A DNA stretch of 20,566 nt from an uncultured Candidatus Saccharibacteria bacterium (lineage in GTDB: Bacteria > Patescibacteriota > Saccharimonadia > Saccharimonadales > Saccharimonadaceae), in NCBI GenBank assembly GCA_948514425.1, contig CAOQYN010000016.1:1-20566 (forward strand), given 5' to 3'. Positions within the stretch are counted from its first letter, which is position 1. Each line of letters begins with the position of its first letter. The notes under the pieces were generated by a model that saw nothing but the letters and a program-made list of their open reading frames with translations, was not told the origin of the DNA and made no database searches. This document shows, in pieces, positions 7,688-15,266 of this stretch. The position numbers and the translations under genes are program-made.

Positions 7688-9145
7688 TTATTCTTCTGTA
7701 GTTTGACTAGTATTATATACGTATATTCTATCAGAATTATCAGACTTTGGCGAGGTAATAATGCGCTCGATATTAGCAGAAACTTCTGTATGGCCAAGAG
7801 TAGCAAACTGTTGTGGTAAATCTGTGAGATTCTCTGGGAGCTCATGTATGACGGTGTATTTACCTTGTTGGTCAAGGATTTGATAGAAGTCGTAAGCGAT
7901 GGTGTCTGAAACATAAAGTGTGGTGCCCGGCTCAAGATTAATATCGAGTAGTTTGATATCATCATGAAACTTGTCGGCAACGATAGGGATGTAACGATAG
8001 CCGTACATAAAGTGTGTAATGCCGCCTGTGATCATGATCCCAAGGAAGAGGCCGATGGGAAAAATGGCTGAGATGCGCGCATAAGGGTTGCCTGGAAAGA
8101 GATCATACCATTTGGCAAGGATATAACGTAGGCCATGCGCGATGAGAATGGCCATAGGGAGTAGGACTAGGATAGCAGCTTCGGGATTGAGGCCGGAAAG
8201 AAAGATGGTGAAAATAATGAGGCAAATTGCGATTGAGTTGCGTGAAGCGAAAAAGCCTTTGGAAGTAGACAGGAGGCCGATAATGGCGAGTGCGACAGAG
8301 GCAAGTCCAATGAATGGCGAGAGAAAAGAACTATCAAGCGTAGTGTTCCAAGCGAAGAAGGGTAAGAAAGCAGCTTGGATATTGTTAAGGAAACCCGAAA
8401 TTGAGAAATTAGGTGTGAGCAGTAATTCGGCGATGATATTAGGATTAATAAAGGCCGCCATAACAGCAGCAGCTAAGCCGGTAATGATGATAAAAATAGT
8501 AAGTACGAGCGGAAAAGTGGGGAGGGTTTTGATGGTAAAGCGTAGATGAGGGTGTGCGAAGGCAAAAAGTACGATAAACCCAGCAAGGTAGATCATGTAT
8601 GGCGTAAAAATCGAGGCAAGGAGGGCGAAGGCGAAGACGAAACAATACATTGGTTTGGGTTTGGTTACGCCTTGGATTTTGGAGCCGAGCCAGAGGAGTA
8701 GAGTTGGCCAAAAAACGATCATAATCAAAGGAGTGCCGCTGCTGGCAAGGTACAGGAATGAGGCGGATAAGACTGCGAGAATTGAAGCAAACAACGCAAC
8801 GTTGGTTTTGAACCAGCGGTTGAGAAGTAAGATTAAAAGACCGCCAAGCATAGCGCCAATGATGATACTAGGAAGCTTGATGGCGTAGACAGTGAGACCG
8901 AAAGTCATAATAGATAGTTTTTGGAGTACGCGGTAAGGCAAATCGACGATGTCTCCACGAAAGACTGCATCAATTTGGAGGGCGTAGGAACTAGTCGCAG
9001 ATTGCATTTCAGCTTCGGAGATGCCGGCTGGAGAGAGTAGAGGTAGCCCAAAAAGTATACCCAGATAAGCTGTACTGAGCAAAATAAAGCCGATCACGAA
9101 ACGATAGCGATAGAGAAAGAGTTTGGAAAATACTAACTTCTTCAC
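7688..9145 (-). CDS. Multi-pass membrane protein, GT-C glycosyltransferase-like
   Basis: 485 residues from a GTG at 9145. About ten hydrophobic helices are visible, starting at about 16-36 and continuing to about 395, followed by a soluble C-terminal domain of about 85 residues with a YVSDTIAYDFYQIL segment. The first extracytoplasmic loop carries PAGISEAEMQSA, at the place where PMT/ArnT-type GT-C enzymes have their acidic catalytic pair; Glu44 and Glu46 are candidates. This suggests a lipid-linked sugar transferase for cell-surface polymers or proteins, but the acceptor and sugar cannot be told. No Shine-Dalgarno element precedes the GTG; an extended -10 does, with six bases between. Stop TAA, 14 nt before ybaB. 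Confidence 0.75.
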   Translation of the reverse strand: MKKLVFSKLFLYRYRFVIGFILLSTAYLGILFGLPLLSPAGISEAEMQSATSSYALQIDAVFRGDIVDLPYRVLQKLSIMTFGLTVYAIKLPSIIIGAMLGGLLILLLNRWFKTNVALFASILAVLSASFLYLASSGTPLIMIVFWPTLLLWLGSKIQGVTKPKPMYCFVFAFALLASIFTPYMIYLAGFIVLFAFAHPHLRFTIKTLPTFPLVLTIFIIITGLAAAVMAAFINPNIIAELLLTPNFSISGFLNNIQAAFLPFFAWNTTLDSSFLSPFIGLASVALAIIGLLSTSKGFFASRNSIAICLIIFTIFLSGLNPEAAILVLLPMAILIAHGLRYILAKWYDLFPGNPYARISAIFPIGLFLGIMITGGITHFMYGYRYIPIVADKFHDDIKLLDINLEPGTTLYVSDTIAYDFYQILDQQGKYTVIHELPENLTDLPQQFATLGHTEVSANIERIITSPKSDNSDRIYVYNTSQTTEE

Positions 9146-9151
9146 GTATAT

Positions 9152-9160
9152 ATTATAGCA
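9152..9160 (-). promoter_or_regulatory. Extended -10 promoter before the GT-C-like gene, probably leaderless
   Basis: Minus-strand TGCTATAAT (hexamer 9152-9157) ends six bases before the GTG at 9145, so the first transcribed base should be at or next to the start codon. The -35 hexamer at the 17-nt position (AGTACA, 9175-9180) is weak. It sits in the 33-nt gap after the dnaB stop. Confidence 0.6.
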
Positions 9161-9178
9161 CGTATGGTTTGTTTTGTA

Positions 9179-10543
9179 CTATTCATGTTCTTTGTCGAGC
9201 GACATGAAGCGAAGTAGTTCGGGGTGGAAGTAGAGTTCGACTTTGCCGACTGGTCCATGACGGTGTTTGGCGAGGATAAGCTCGGTAATGTTGGTTGGTA
9301 CGAAGTCGTCGCTATTCTGTTTGTAATAGTCGGGGCGGTGGAGGAACATGACGAGATCGGCATCCTGCTCGATAGAACCAGACTCGCGTAGATCAGAAAG
9401 TACAGGACGAGGGTCGTCACGACCAGTAACGCCGCGCGAAAGCTGAGCCAATGCGATGACTGGAATCTCTAATTCCCTAGCGAGTGTTTTGAGTCCGCGC
9501 GAGATTTCGGTTACCTCTTGAACACGATTCCCAGCGTAACGATCAGAGCCTTGGAGCAGCTGTAAATAGTCAACGATGATCATGCTGATATTGTGATCGT
9601 GCCAGGCGCGGCGGGCTTTGTTACGTAGTTCTAGTACTGTCATGGAGCTAGTATCGTCAAGATAAAGCGGAACTTCGCTCATTTCGGCGAGCGCGTCGCC
9701 AATGCGTGCAAAATCTTCATTTTCGATGTTGCCGGTGCGGATTCGCCAAGCATCAACACCGCCAATGTCAGAAATCATACGGTCAACGATTTCGTTTTTA
9801 GCCATCTCCATAGAGAAGAAGAGGACGCCTCGACCGTCGCCGTTGCGTGTGGCGACGTTGTAGGCGAGGTTTTGGGCGAAGGTGGTTTTACCCATGGCAG
9901 GACGAGCGCCAATGATAATAAGATCGCCTTTTTGGAAGCCAGCAGTTTTCTTGTCAAGGTCGCGGAAGCCAGTTTTTAGGCCACGTAAGGCTCCTTTATT
10001 ACGGTGAAGTTCTTCGATGCGTTCATAAGCTTCGTCGAGGAGGTCTTCGAGCTTGTTGTAGTCGGATTTTATGGTTTTGTCTGAGACTTCAAAGAGATTT
10101 TTTTCGGCTTTACCGATGAGATCTTCGATTCTTTTGGTACCGTCGTAGGCTTCAGTCGCGATGTCGGTACCAGCTTTGATGAGGCGACGACGCAAGGCTG
10201 CTCCAGCAACTAGGTCGGCATAAGCCTCGACGTGTGAGGCGGTAGGAACGAAGTTGGTGAGTTCGGTGAGGTAGGGTGCGCCACCGATACGTTTGAGAGT
10301 TTTTTGATTTTTAAGTTCGGATGTTAAGGTCATAAGGTCGATTGGGCGATGCTGGGTATAAAGGTCGGTCATACCCTTAAAGATATCAACGTGACGAGGG
10401 TCATAAAAATCAGAGGCTTTGAGTTGTTCAAGGATGTTAGGGAATGCGGCGTCGGATAATAGTAGGGCGCCGAGGAGTGATTTTTCAGCTTCTAGGTCTT
10501 GTGGCGGTATGCGCGCACCATCTTTTTCGGTCGTTGGTTCCAT
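9179..10543 (-). CDS. dnaB: Replicative DNA helicase DnaB
   Basis: Hexameric 5'-3' helicase of the replication fork. 454 residues from ATG 10543, with AAAGGAGG just upstream. The N-terminal domain (about 12-155) begins with the typical PPQDLEAEKSLLGALL. The RecA-like motor has Walker A GARPAMGKT at 212-220, Walker B IIVDYLQLL around 322-330, and the late RESGSIEQDADLVMFLHR motif with the arginine-finger region. There is no intein. It is 55 nt downstream of the dnaX stop and likely cotranscribed with it. Stop TAG. Confidence 0.98.
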   Translation of the reverse strand: MEPTTEKDGARIPPQDLEAEKSLLGALLLSDAAFPNILEQLKASDFYDPRHVDIFKGMTDLYTQHRPIDLMTLTSELKNQKTLKRIGGAPYLTELTNFVPTASHVEAYADLVAGAALRRRLIKAGTDIATEAYDGTKRIEDLIGKAEKNLFEVSDKTIKSDYNKLEDLLDEAYERIEELHRNKGALRGLKTGFRDLDKKTAGFQKGDLIIIGARPAMGKTTFAQNLAYNVATRNGDGRGVLFFSMEMAKNEIVDRMISDIGGVDAWRIRTGNIENEDFARIGDALAEMSEVPLYLDDTSSMTVLELRNKARRAWHDHNISMIIVDYLQLLQGSDRYAGNRVQEVTEISRGLKTLARELEIPVIALAQLSRGVTGRDDPRPVLSDLRESGSIEQDADLVMFLHRPDYYKQNSDDFVPTNITELILAKHRHGPVGKVELYFHPELLRFMSLDKEHE

Positions 10544-10598
10544 ATGCCTCCTTTAAGTCGATAGCGCAGAGATGTTGGTGACTTTTGATTTTGAGTGG

Positions 10599-11966
10599 CT
10601 AAAACGGTAAGTCTTCTTTAATCTCTTGTACATTACCCATTATAGCAGAGATTTGAGAGATTGTTTGGTCTTCTGAGGCTTTTCGTGCGCCAATTTCGTG
10701 AATGACGAGCGCAATATTTCCGAGCTCGCGAGTGAGAATCTGGCTATTGTTGGGCTTTTCAAGGATGGTTTTGGTGAATTTCTGCGCAGGATAGAGATGA
10801 AGAGTTTGACCATCAAACTCATAGTCGACTTTGGTGAGTTGGCTATAAATTGCTAAATTGAGGCCCTGGATGCGTTCTAGGAGGTCAGACCAGCCGAAAT
10901 TTTGCCCTTTTGAGGTCGGAGCTGGGTCTAATGGCTCTACGGATTTTGCTGATGCTTCTGAAGGCTCTGGTGGGGTTGCAGGGGCGGTTTTGATTGGGTT
11001 TGGTTGTGGTTGGCGAGCTTGGGCTTGATGAGGGGTGGCGGAGCTATTGCCGAGAAGCGCAAGGAGGAGTTTGGCTTCGGGGAAAGGTGGTGCGACATCT
11101 GGTAGTTTAGCGAGTAAAGGTAATAATTCAGGTTTGGGTTGAGAAATGATGGTGGTGATTAGCTCTGAAACGAGGACTTCTGGTCGGATGCCAGAGTTTA
11201 ATAGATCTTGGAGGAGTTGATGGAGCTTTGCACCGTCATTTTTACCATAGTTATCAAGTAGGTTTTGGATAATTTCGGCTTGCGGTAGACCGAGTGCGTG
11301 ATTGAGAACCTCGGCGGTAATTTCTTGGTCGGAAAGGGCAGCAATTTGGTCGAGGAGACTGAGCGAATCGCGAAAACTACCGCCACCACGGCGAACAACA
11401 ATCTCAAGGGCTTCGTCGGTGATTTTGATATTCTCGTTTTTGGCGATAGTTTTGAGATGCTCGAGCATGATTTCGGGGCGGGCAAGTTTGAAGGTATGAA
11501 CTTGAGTGCGGGAAGAAATTGTAATTGGAACTTTGTGAGCATCGGTGGTTGCCATGATAAAAATGACGTGTTCGGGCGGCTCTTCAAGAGTTTTTAAGAG
11601 AGCGTTAGAAGCGCTTTTGGTGAGCATATGAACTTCGTCGATGATATAGACTTTGTATTTCCCTTTGGTTGGAGCAATGACGGCTTTTTCGCGGAGTTCA
11701 CGAATATTATCAACGCCGGTGTTGGAGGCGGCATCAATCTCAATAATATCGAGGTAACTATCTTCGACTTGATAGTCAAAACCATTAACAGCATGAGCGA
11801 GAATACGCGCGACAGAGGTTTTACCTGTGCCACGAGGACCAATAAAAAGAAAAGCATGAGCAATCTTGCCAGACTTAATGGCGTTTGCTAATACAGAAGT
11901 GACTTGCTCTTGTCCGACGACATCTTCAAGTTTGGTGGGACGATACTTACGATATAATACCGCCAT
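10599..11966 (-). CDS. dnaX: DNA polymerase III subunit gamma/tau, lacking the zinc module
   Basis: Clamp-loader ATPase. 455 residues from ATG 11966. Seen: VLYRKYRP start, Walker A GPRGTGKT at 43-50, Walker B VYIIDEVH at about 106-113, sensor 1 MATTDAHKVP, and an SRT tripeptide where SRC is usual. After domain III there is a proline/alanine-rich linker (about 325-365) and a short tau-like C-terminal domain. Between ILAHAVNG (about 61) and LDIIEIDAASN (about 72) the four-cysteine zinc-binding insert of typical DnaX is missing; there is no cysteine in that stretch. The ATG directly abuts the TAG of the upstream gene, which implies translational coupling. Confidence 0.96.
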   Translation of the reverse strand: MAVLYRKYRPTKLEDVVGQEQVTSVLANAIKSGKIAHAFLFIGPRGTGKTSVARILAHAVNGFDYQVEDSYLDIIEIDAASNTGVDNIRELREKAVIAPTKGKYKVYIIDEVHMLTKSASNALLKTLEEPPEHVIFIMATTDAHKVPITISSRTQVHTFKLARPEIMLEHLKTIAKNENIKITDEALEIVVRRGGGSFRDSLSLLDQIAALSDQEITAEVLNHALGLPQAEIIQNLLDNYGKNDGAKLHQLLQDLLNSGIRPEVLVSELITTIISQPKPELLPLLAKLPDVAPPFPEAKLLLALLGNSSATPHQAQARQPQPNPIKTAPATPPEPSEASAKSVEPLDPAPTSKGQNFGWSDLLERIQGLNLAIYSQLTKVDYEFDGQTLHLYPAQKFTKTILEKPNNSQILTRELGNIALVIHEIGARKASEDQTISQISAIMGNVQEIKEDLPF

Positions 11967-12485
11967 CTAGAGTGCAGCCTCAACGGCAGCCCAAGCGGCT
12001 TGTTCGTTGTTGGCTGGGATGATTGCCGAAACTTGATTACCCTCACGGAGATGGAAATAGGTTACGCTAGCGTAGAGGATTTCGTATTCGCGACCACCGA
12101 CTTCGATGTAATATTTGTCGTCGTGATGTACAAGGGTACCAATAACAGCTTTGCGCTCAACTGGTCCAATTTGTTTGTAAAGAAAACGACCTTCGGGAGT
12201 GATAGTAAGTTTAAGAATGTCGCCTTCGATGAGTTTGGACTTGGAGGCGTAGTTGGCGGGAACAGGATAGTTTTTACCGTCTGGTCCAATCATAATCTGA
12301 CCATCAAAAACGCCTTCGATGACTTTCCCTTCGGGACTAGAAACTACAGTTTCACGGGGTGCGGTAATCGCATCCCCATCGCCTAATACTGAGATAAGGA
12401 GTTCCTTTGCAGCGGCGAGATTAGTCTCGGCTTCTTGGATCAATCCGCGCAGTCGTTTGATTTGTTTTTCTGGTAATTCAGACAT
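11967..12485 (-). CDS. Conserved-looking protein of unknown function coupled to dnaX
   Basis: 172 residues from ATG 12485 (a GTG directly before it at 12488 is also possible; GAGGTG lies immediately upstream). Not recognised. Residues 1-40 form an amphipathic, charged helix (KQIKRLRGLIQEAETNLAAAK). Residues 55 onward are strand-rich with two similar-looking blocks, one containing GPDGKNYPVPANYASKSKL and EGDILKLTI, the other VIGTLVHHDDKYYIEVGG and EYEILYASVTYF, ending in a short alanine-rich helix. No membrane segment or signal peptide. It is the first gene of the dnaX-dnaB transcript and its stop touches the dnaX start, which suggests a nucleic-acid or replication-linked role, but this is only contextual. 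Confidence 0.85.
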   Translation of the reverse strand: MSELPEKQIKRLRGLIQEAETNLAAAKELLISVLGDGDAITAPRETVVSSPEGKVIEGVFDGQIMIGPDGKNYPVPANYASKSKLIEGDILKLTITPEGRFLYKQIGPVERKAVIGTLVHHDDKYYIEVGGREYEILYASVTYFHLREGNQVSAIIPANNEQAAWAAVEAAL

Positions 12486-12528
12486 CACCTCGCATCCAGT
12501 CCGTAATTAACTTTAATACTGGTTCTAT

Positions 12529-12555
12529 ATTATACCTTCGGTGTTCAAAAGTCAA
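12529..12555 (-). promoter_or_regulatory. Promoter of the unknown gene-dnaX-dnaB transcript
   Basis: Minus strand: -35 TTGACT (12550-12555), -10 TATAAT (12529-12534), spacer 15 nt, which is shorter than ideal. The predicted start near 12522 gives a leader of about 37 nt. It is divergent from the plus-strand promoter at 12632-12661. Confidence 0.55.
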
Positions 12556-12631
12556 GTTGGGTTTTGGAGGGTTTTCCACTGAAATAACGGCGGTAAGCAT
12601 AAAAGTGTTGTAAAAATAACATAATAGTTCT

Positions 12632-12661
12632 TTGCAAAAAGCAGTAAGGATTTGCTATAAT
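12632..12661 (+). promoter_or_regulatory. Promoter of the membrane-anchored protein at 12690
   Basis: -35 TTGCAA (12632-12637), 18-nt spacer, and -10 TATAAT (12656-12661) preceded by TGC, giving the extended element TGCTATAAT. The leader of about 20 nt carries AAGGAGG just before the ATG. Confidence 0.7.
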
Positions 12662-12689
12662 GAGTGTCAATTAGCGTGCAAGGAGGAAA

Positions 12690-13295
12690 ATGGGGCGGAA
12701 GTGGCGAAATGTAATGATTGGTGTTGCGATTGTAGCCGTCGTGGTTTTGGTGGGGATTTTAGTGGTGAAGATGGCTTCAGATAAGCCCAAGGAGACGGAA
12801 GTTACATCGTCTGAAGAGTCTGAAGCGGAGATTGATGTCTATGGGAGAGTTGATCCAGTGACGGTAGGAGGGTTGGTGGCGCAGTTTAATCAGGACATCA
12901 CTAAGCTATCAGATTTGGGTCTAGTAACAGTGGATGATGGGGCAATGGTGATGCACGAGAATGCATATTGGTATCCGCTAGAGGAAGATTTAGCGTTGGT
13001 AGTGGTGCCAGTTGAATTTAGTGGCGACAAGGAAAAAGATACAGCTCTAACGACGTTGATTTATGTAGACAAGGATTCTATGAATCAAGCTAGAGCATTG
13101 GAATATTTGCGAGTTTTGGTGCAGGCTAATGATGCCAAACTGAGCGAAGACGAAATATCAGGATTGGTGAATGAGGCGGAAAAATTGCGTGAGCGTGGTG
13201 AGATGGCGAATCGTGGAAATGGGATATTTGTAGCGATTCATGGAACTGATGATCACTACGAATATCAAGTTATCCGCAATTATCAGGATGAATAG
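12690..13295 (+). CDS. Membrane-anchored extracytoplasmic protein of unknown function
   Basis: 201 residues from ATG 12690, with AAGGAGG three bases upstream. Not recognised. A short basic N-terminus (GRKWR) is followed by one transmembrane helix at about 8-28 (VMIGVAIVAVVVLVGILVV). Next come an acidic, serine-rich linker (about 33-48) and a soluble domain of about 150 residues with alternating strands (LALVVVPVEF, TTLIYVD) and charged helices. The topology suggests N-in, C-out anchoring with the domain outside the membrane. No lipobox cysteine. It has its own promoter and ends (TAG) before a bidirectional terminator shared with rplL. Convergent orientation to the ribosomal genes marks it as an independent unit. 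Confidence 0.82.
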   Translation: MGRKWRNVMIGVAIVAVVVLVGILVVKMASDKPKETEVTSSEESEAEIDVYGRVDPVTVGGLVAQFNQDITKLSDLGLVTVDDGAMVMHENAYWYPLEEDLALVVVPVEFSGDKEKDTALTTLIYVDKDSMNQARALEYLRVLVQANDAKLSEDEISGLVNEAEKLRERGEMANRGNGIFVAIHGTDDHYEYQVIRNYQDE

Positions 13296-13324
13296 ATTTA
13301 GTTAAGTGTTGAAATAATAACACA

Positions 13325-13356
13325 AAAATAGGACCCACATGAGTGAGTCCTATTTT
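13325..13356. terminator. Bidirectional rho-independent terminator between the 12690 gene and rplL
   Basis: Perfect 10-bp inverted repeat AAAATAGGAC / GTCCTATTTT (13325-13334 with 13347-13356), extended inside by CAC/GTG after one mismatch, with loop ATGA. The stem ends supply a U tract in both directions, so it can end the plus-strand gene and the rplJL transcript. Confidence 0.9.
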
Positions 13357-13386
13357 GAATTACTAACTGTTTGTCGGAGTTGCTAA

Positions 13387-13767
13387 TTAAGCGAGTTCGA
13401 CGGTAGCGCCGGCTTCTTCCAAGCTCTTCTTCATAGCTTCGGCTTCGTCTTTCTTGACTTTTTCCTTTACGGTAGCAGGAGCGCCATCGACGATAGCTTT
13501 AGCTTCGCCAAGACCGAGACCAGTGATTTCTTTGACGGCTTTGATGACAGCGATCTTTTGAGCGCCAGCGTCTTTCAGGACGACATCGAATTCTGATTTG
13601 CCTTCGTCGGCGGCAGCGCCACCTTCAGCTGGAGCGGCAGCAACTGCAACAGCGGCAGCGGCCGGCTCGATGCCGTATTCGTCTTTGAGCAAGTTTTTGA
13701 GTTCATTGACTTCGAGGATGGTCATGTTGACTAATTCTTCAGCCAATTTTTTGATATCTGTAGCCAT
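13387..13767 (-). CDS. rplL: 50S ribosomal protein L7/L12
   Basis: Stalk protein that recruits and activates translational GTPases. 126 residues from ATG 13767, with AAAGGA upstream. Seen: the N-terminal dimerisation helix pair (1-33), an alanine-rich hinge (about 36-55, PAAAAVAVAAAPAEGG), and the conserved C-terminal domain with KIAVIKAVKEITGLGLGEAK and the late VKKDEAEAMKKSLEEAGA. Length and composition are normal. It lies 72 nt downstream of the rplJ stop, as usual for the stalk operon. Stop TAA, followed by the terminator. Confidence 0.98.
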   Translation of the reverse strand: MATDIKKLAEELVNMTILEVNELKNLLKDEYGIEPAAAAVAVAAAPAEGGAAADEGKSEFDVVLKDAGAQKIAVIKAVKEITGLGLGEAKAIVDGAPATVKEKVKKDEAEAMKKSLEEAGATVELA

Positions 13768-13839
13768 ATTAGTTCCTTTTGATTGAATTAAATATTTGAT
13801 TGTCCATTTTAGAGATGTGGAGCATCTTTGAGGTGCTGA

Positions 13840-14361
13840 TTAAGCAGCTTTGGCTTCCAAACCAGATACAATTTCGGACAGACCATTGCTGGTAGCAGAA
13901 ACAATATCGTTGATTGGAGAAAGCAGTTGCGCGACAACCTGAGCGATGAGCTCGTCTTTCGATGGCATTTTGGCGAGAGTTGTAATCTCGGTTTGATCCA
14001 TCGCTTTGCCTTCACCGGAGAAACCGCCAGCAAGTTCGAGGGCTGGATGGTTTTTTGCAAACTCAGCCAAGATTTTTGCTGGAGCGACTTCATCGTTGTC
14101 GGAGATCGCGTAGATGAGCTGACCAGTTAGACCAGTAGTATCGGTGTCTTTGTAGACTCCGATTTCATTCATTGCGACTCGAACGAGGCGGTTTTTGACG
14201 ACCTTGATCCGGACGCCAGCTTCACGTGCAATTTTGCGTAACTCTTGGAGGTCGGCTACCGTTAGTCCTTGATAGCGGGCATAAGCGGTGAGTTTTGCAT
14301 CCGAAAGCAACGCAGTCAAATCAGCAACCAAAGTATCTTTTTTTGCTTTTGAAATTGCCAT
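13840..14361 (-). CDS. rplJ: 50S ribosomal protein L10
   Basis: Binds 23S rRNA and carries the L7/L12 dimers of the stalk. 173 residues from ATG 14361, with AAGGAA upstream. The N-terminal rRNA-binding domain is recognisable (KARYQGLTVADLQELR-like segment ARYQGLTVADLQELRKIA, then VRIKVVKNRLVRVA). The C-terminal helix for L12 dimers follows (about 140-170, ending SEIVSGLEAKAA). It is the first gene of an rplJ-rplL unit with an L10-type leader, and is separated from rplA by an accessory island instead of following it directly. Confidence 0.97.
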   Translation of the reverse strand: MAISKAKKDTLVADLTALLSDAKLTAYARYQGLTVADLQELRKIAREAGVRIKVVKNRLVRVAMNEIGVYKDTDTTGLTGQLIYAISDNDEVAPAKILAEFAKNHPALELAGGFSGEGKAMDQTEITTLAKMPSKDELIAQVVAQLLSPINDIVSATSNGLSEIVSGLEAKAA

Positions 14362-14419
14362 AAGAGTTCCTTGGATATAATTTGATATTTTGACGACAAA
14401 ACAGCTAGTAAAATGTTAA

Positions 14420-14497
14420 TTTTCGTTACCCCAAGACCTTAAGATTAGTTCCTCGGTGGCATAATTAAGAGTCTATGTCTCCGCCACTGTCTCTAGA
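14420..14497 (-). promoter_or_regulatory. Putative L10 leader (autoregulatory RNA) of rplJ-rplL
   Basis: The rplJ transcript leader contains AGAGACAGTGGC on one side and GCCACCGAGG on the other (minus strand; GTGGC at 14483-14487 pairs with GCCAC at 14456-14460), with GGAGACATAGACTC between. This AGACAG-stem-GCCGAGG-like arrangement is the signature of L10 leaders, where the L10(L12)4 complex binds its own mRNA. The family assignment was made by eye; limits are approximate. Confidence 0.6.
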
Positions 14498-14509
14498 ATA
14501 ACTGTTTTT

Positions 14510-14518
14510 ATTATAGCA
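14510..14518 (-). promoter_or_regulatory. Promoter of rplJ-rplL
   Basis: Minus-strand extended -10 TGCTATAAT (hexamer 14510-14515). A weak -35, TTGCTT (14532-14537), lies 16 nt upstream. The predicted transcript carries a leader of about 140 nt holding the L10-type structure. Confidence 0.65.
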
Positions 14519-14563
14519 AAAGTCAGAGAAAAAGCAACCCCAGACATCAATGTCGAATTTATT

Positions 14564-15016
14564 TTAGGCTATGCCTAGTACCTTTTGTATAAGTATCACA
14601 AGCAGCCCGCTCAAAATCATAATAAGCCAGAGTATGACATATATAGTTGGTAAAGAGCACATTGCGGCTGCTATTTTACAAAGGATAATTTTTTTATCAC
14701 TTCTAGGAATACTGTATTTATTCCTAATAAGGTTAATCTTTGCATTGACAATCGTAGTAGATGCAATACTTGGCAATAAAGTAGTAAAAATCACAATTGG
14801 ACTAGAAAACATCAGTGGTAATATTATTTTTGTAGTCTCGGGTCCTTTAAGTGAGGTCAGCTCTATGAGTAAAATCGTATCAACAATAACGCCTATTGTA
14901 AAACTTACAATAAATAGGGTGGTTAATTTTTGCTGTCCAAGTTTATAATTTGAGTCATTAGCTGTCTGATTGCTAACTGCAGAAGCTTTGGGTAAGTTGT
15001 GTGGTGGTTTGGGTAT
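14564..15016 (-). CDS. Small multi-pass membrane protein, unknown; candidate ATA start
   Basis: Not recognised. From ATA 15016 the product is 150 residues. A polar, proline- and asparagine-rich N-terminus (about 1-28) is followed by hydrophobic helices at about 32-52, 65-87 and 115-145, with a basic loop NLIRNKYSIPRSDKK between the last two. The frame stays open upstream to TTG codons at 15064 and 15079, but those lack a close Shine-Dalgarno element. The ATA has GGAG six bases before it, and no ATG, GTG or TTG follows before the first helix. The gene is AT-rich compared with the flanking ribosomal genes and its leader region has repeats, both consistent with acquired DNA. Stop TAA. Confidence 0.6.
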   Translation of the reverse strand: MPKPPHNLPKASAVSNQTANDSNYKLGQQKLTTLFIVSFTIGVIVDTILLIELTSLKGPETTKIILPLMFSSPIVIFTTLLPSIASTTIVNAKINLIRNKYSIPRSDKKIILCKIAAAMCSLPTIYVILWLIMILSGLLVILIQKVLGIA

Positions 15017-15096
15017 AAAACTCTCCTGATTTTTGATATGAGCGGAGAGCCCTTTATTACGCAAAAAGTGACACCGCAAGGCGTCTTACTTCCATT

Positions 15097-15216
15097 CGTA
15101 ATCATTAGTATTTATGACAATTACTTATGCAGTGCCGCTTAAGCGTATCATAAATACCAGATTACTAAAAATAGTAAATTTGAAAATGATTACGTTTAGA
15201 GTAAATTAGTTTAGAG
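15097..15216. repeat. Cluster of inverted and direct repeats in an AT-rich intergenic region
   Basis: GTATTTATGA (15108-15117) is the exact inverse of TCATAAATAC (15148-15157), and the flanking GTAATC (15098-15103) pairs with GATTAC (15160-15165), so a large cruciform around about 30 nt is possible. CGTAATCATT (15097-15106) also has an exact inverse, AATGATTACG, at 15185-15194. GTTTAGAG then occurs twice, at 15194-15201 and 15209-15216. The 186-nt gap between the membrane protein and the PPOX gene holds nothing else recognisable. Confidence 0.7.
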
Positions 15217-15266
15217 AAAGCTCCGGGATGCGCCCTAGAAGATAGCGACAAATTATAATTTAGCAA

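Noticed and set aside
15097..15216. Integron attC site
   Set aside because: Inverted repeats exist but no GTTRRRY/RYYYAAC core pair or integrase is seen.
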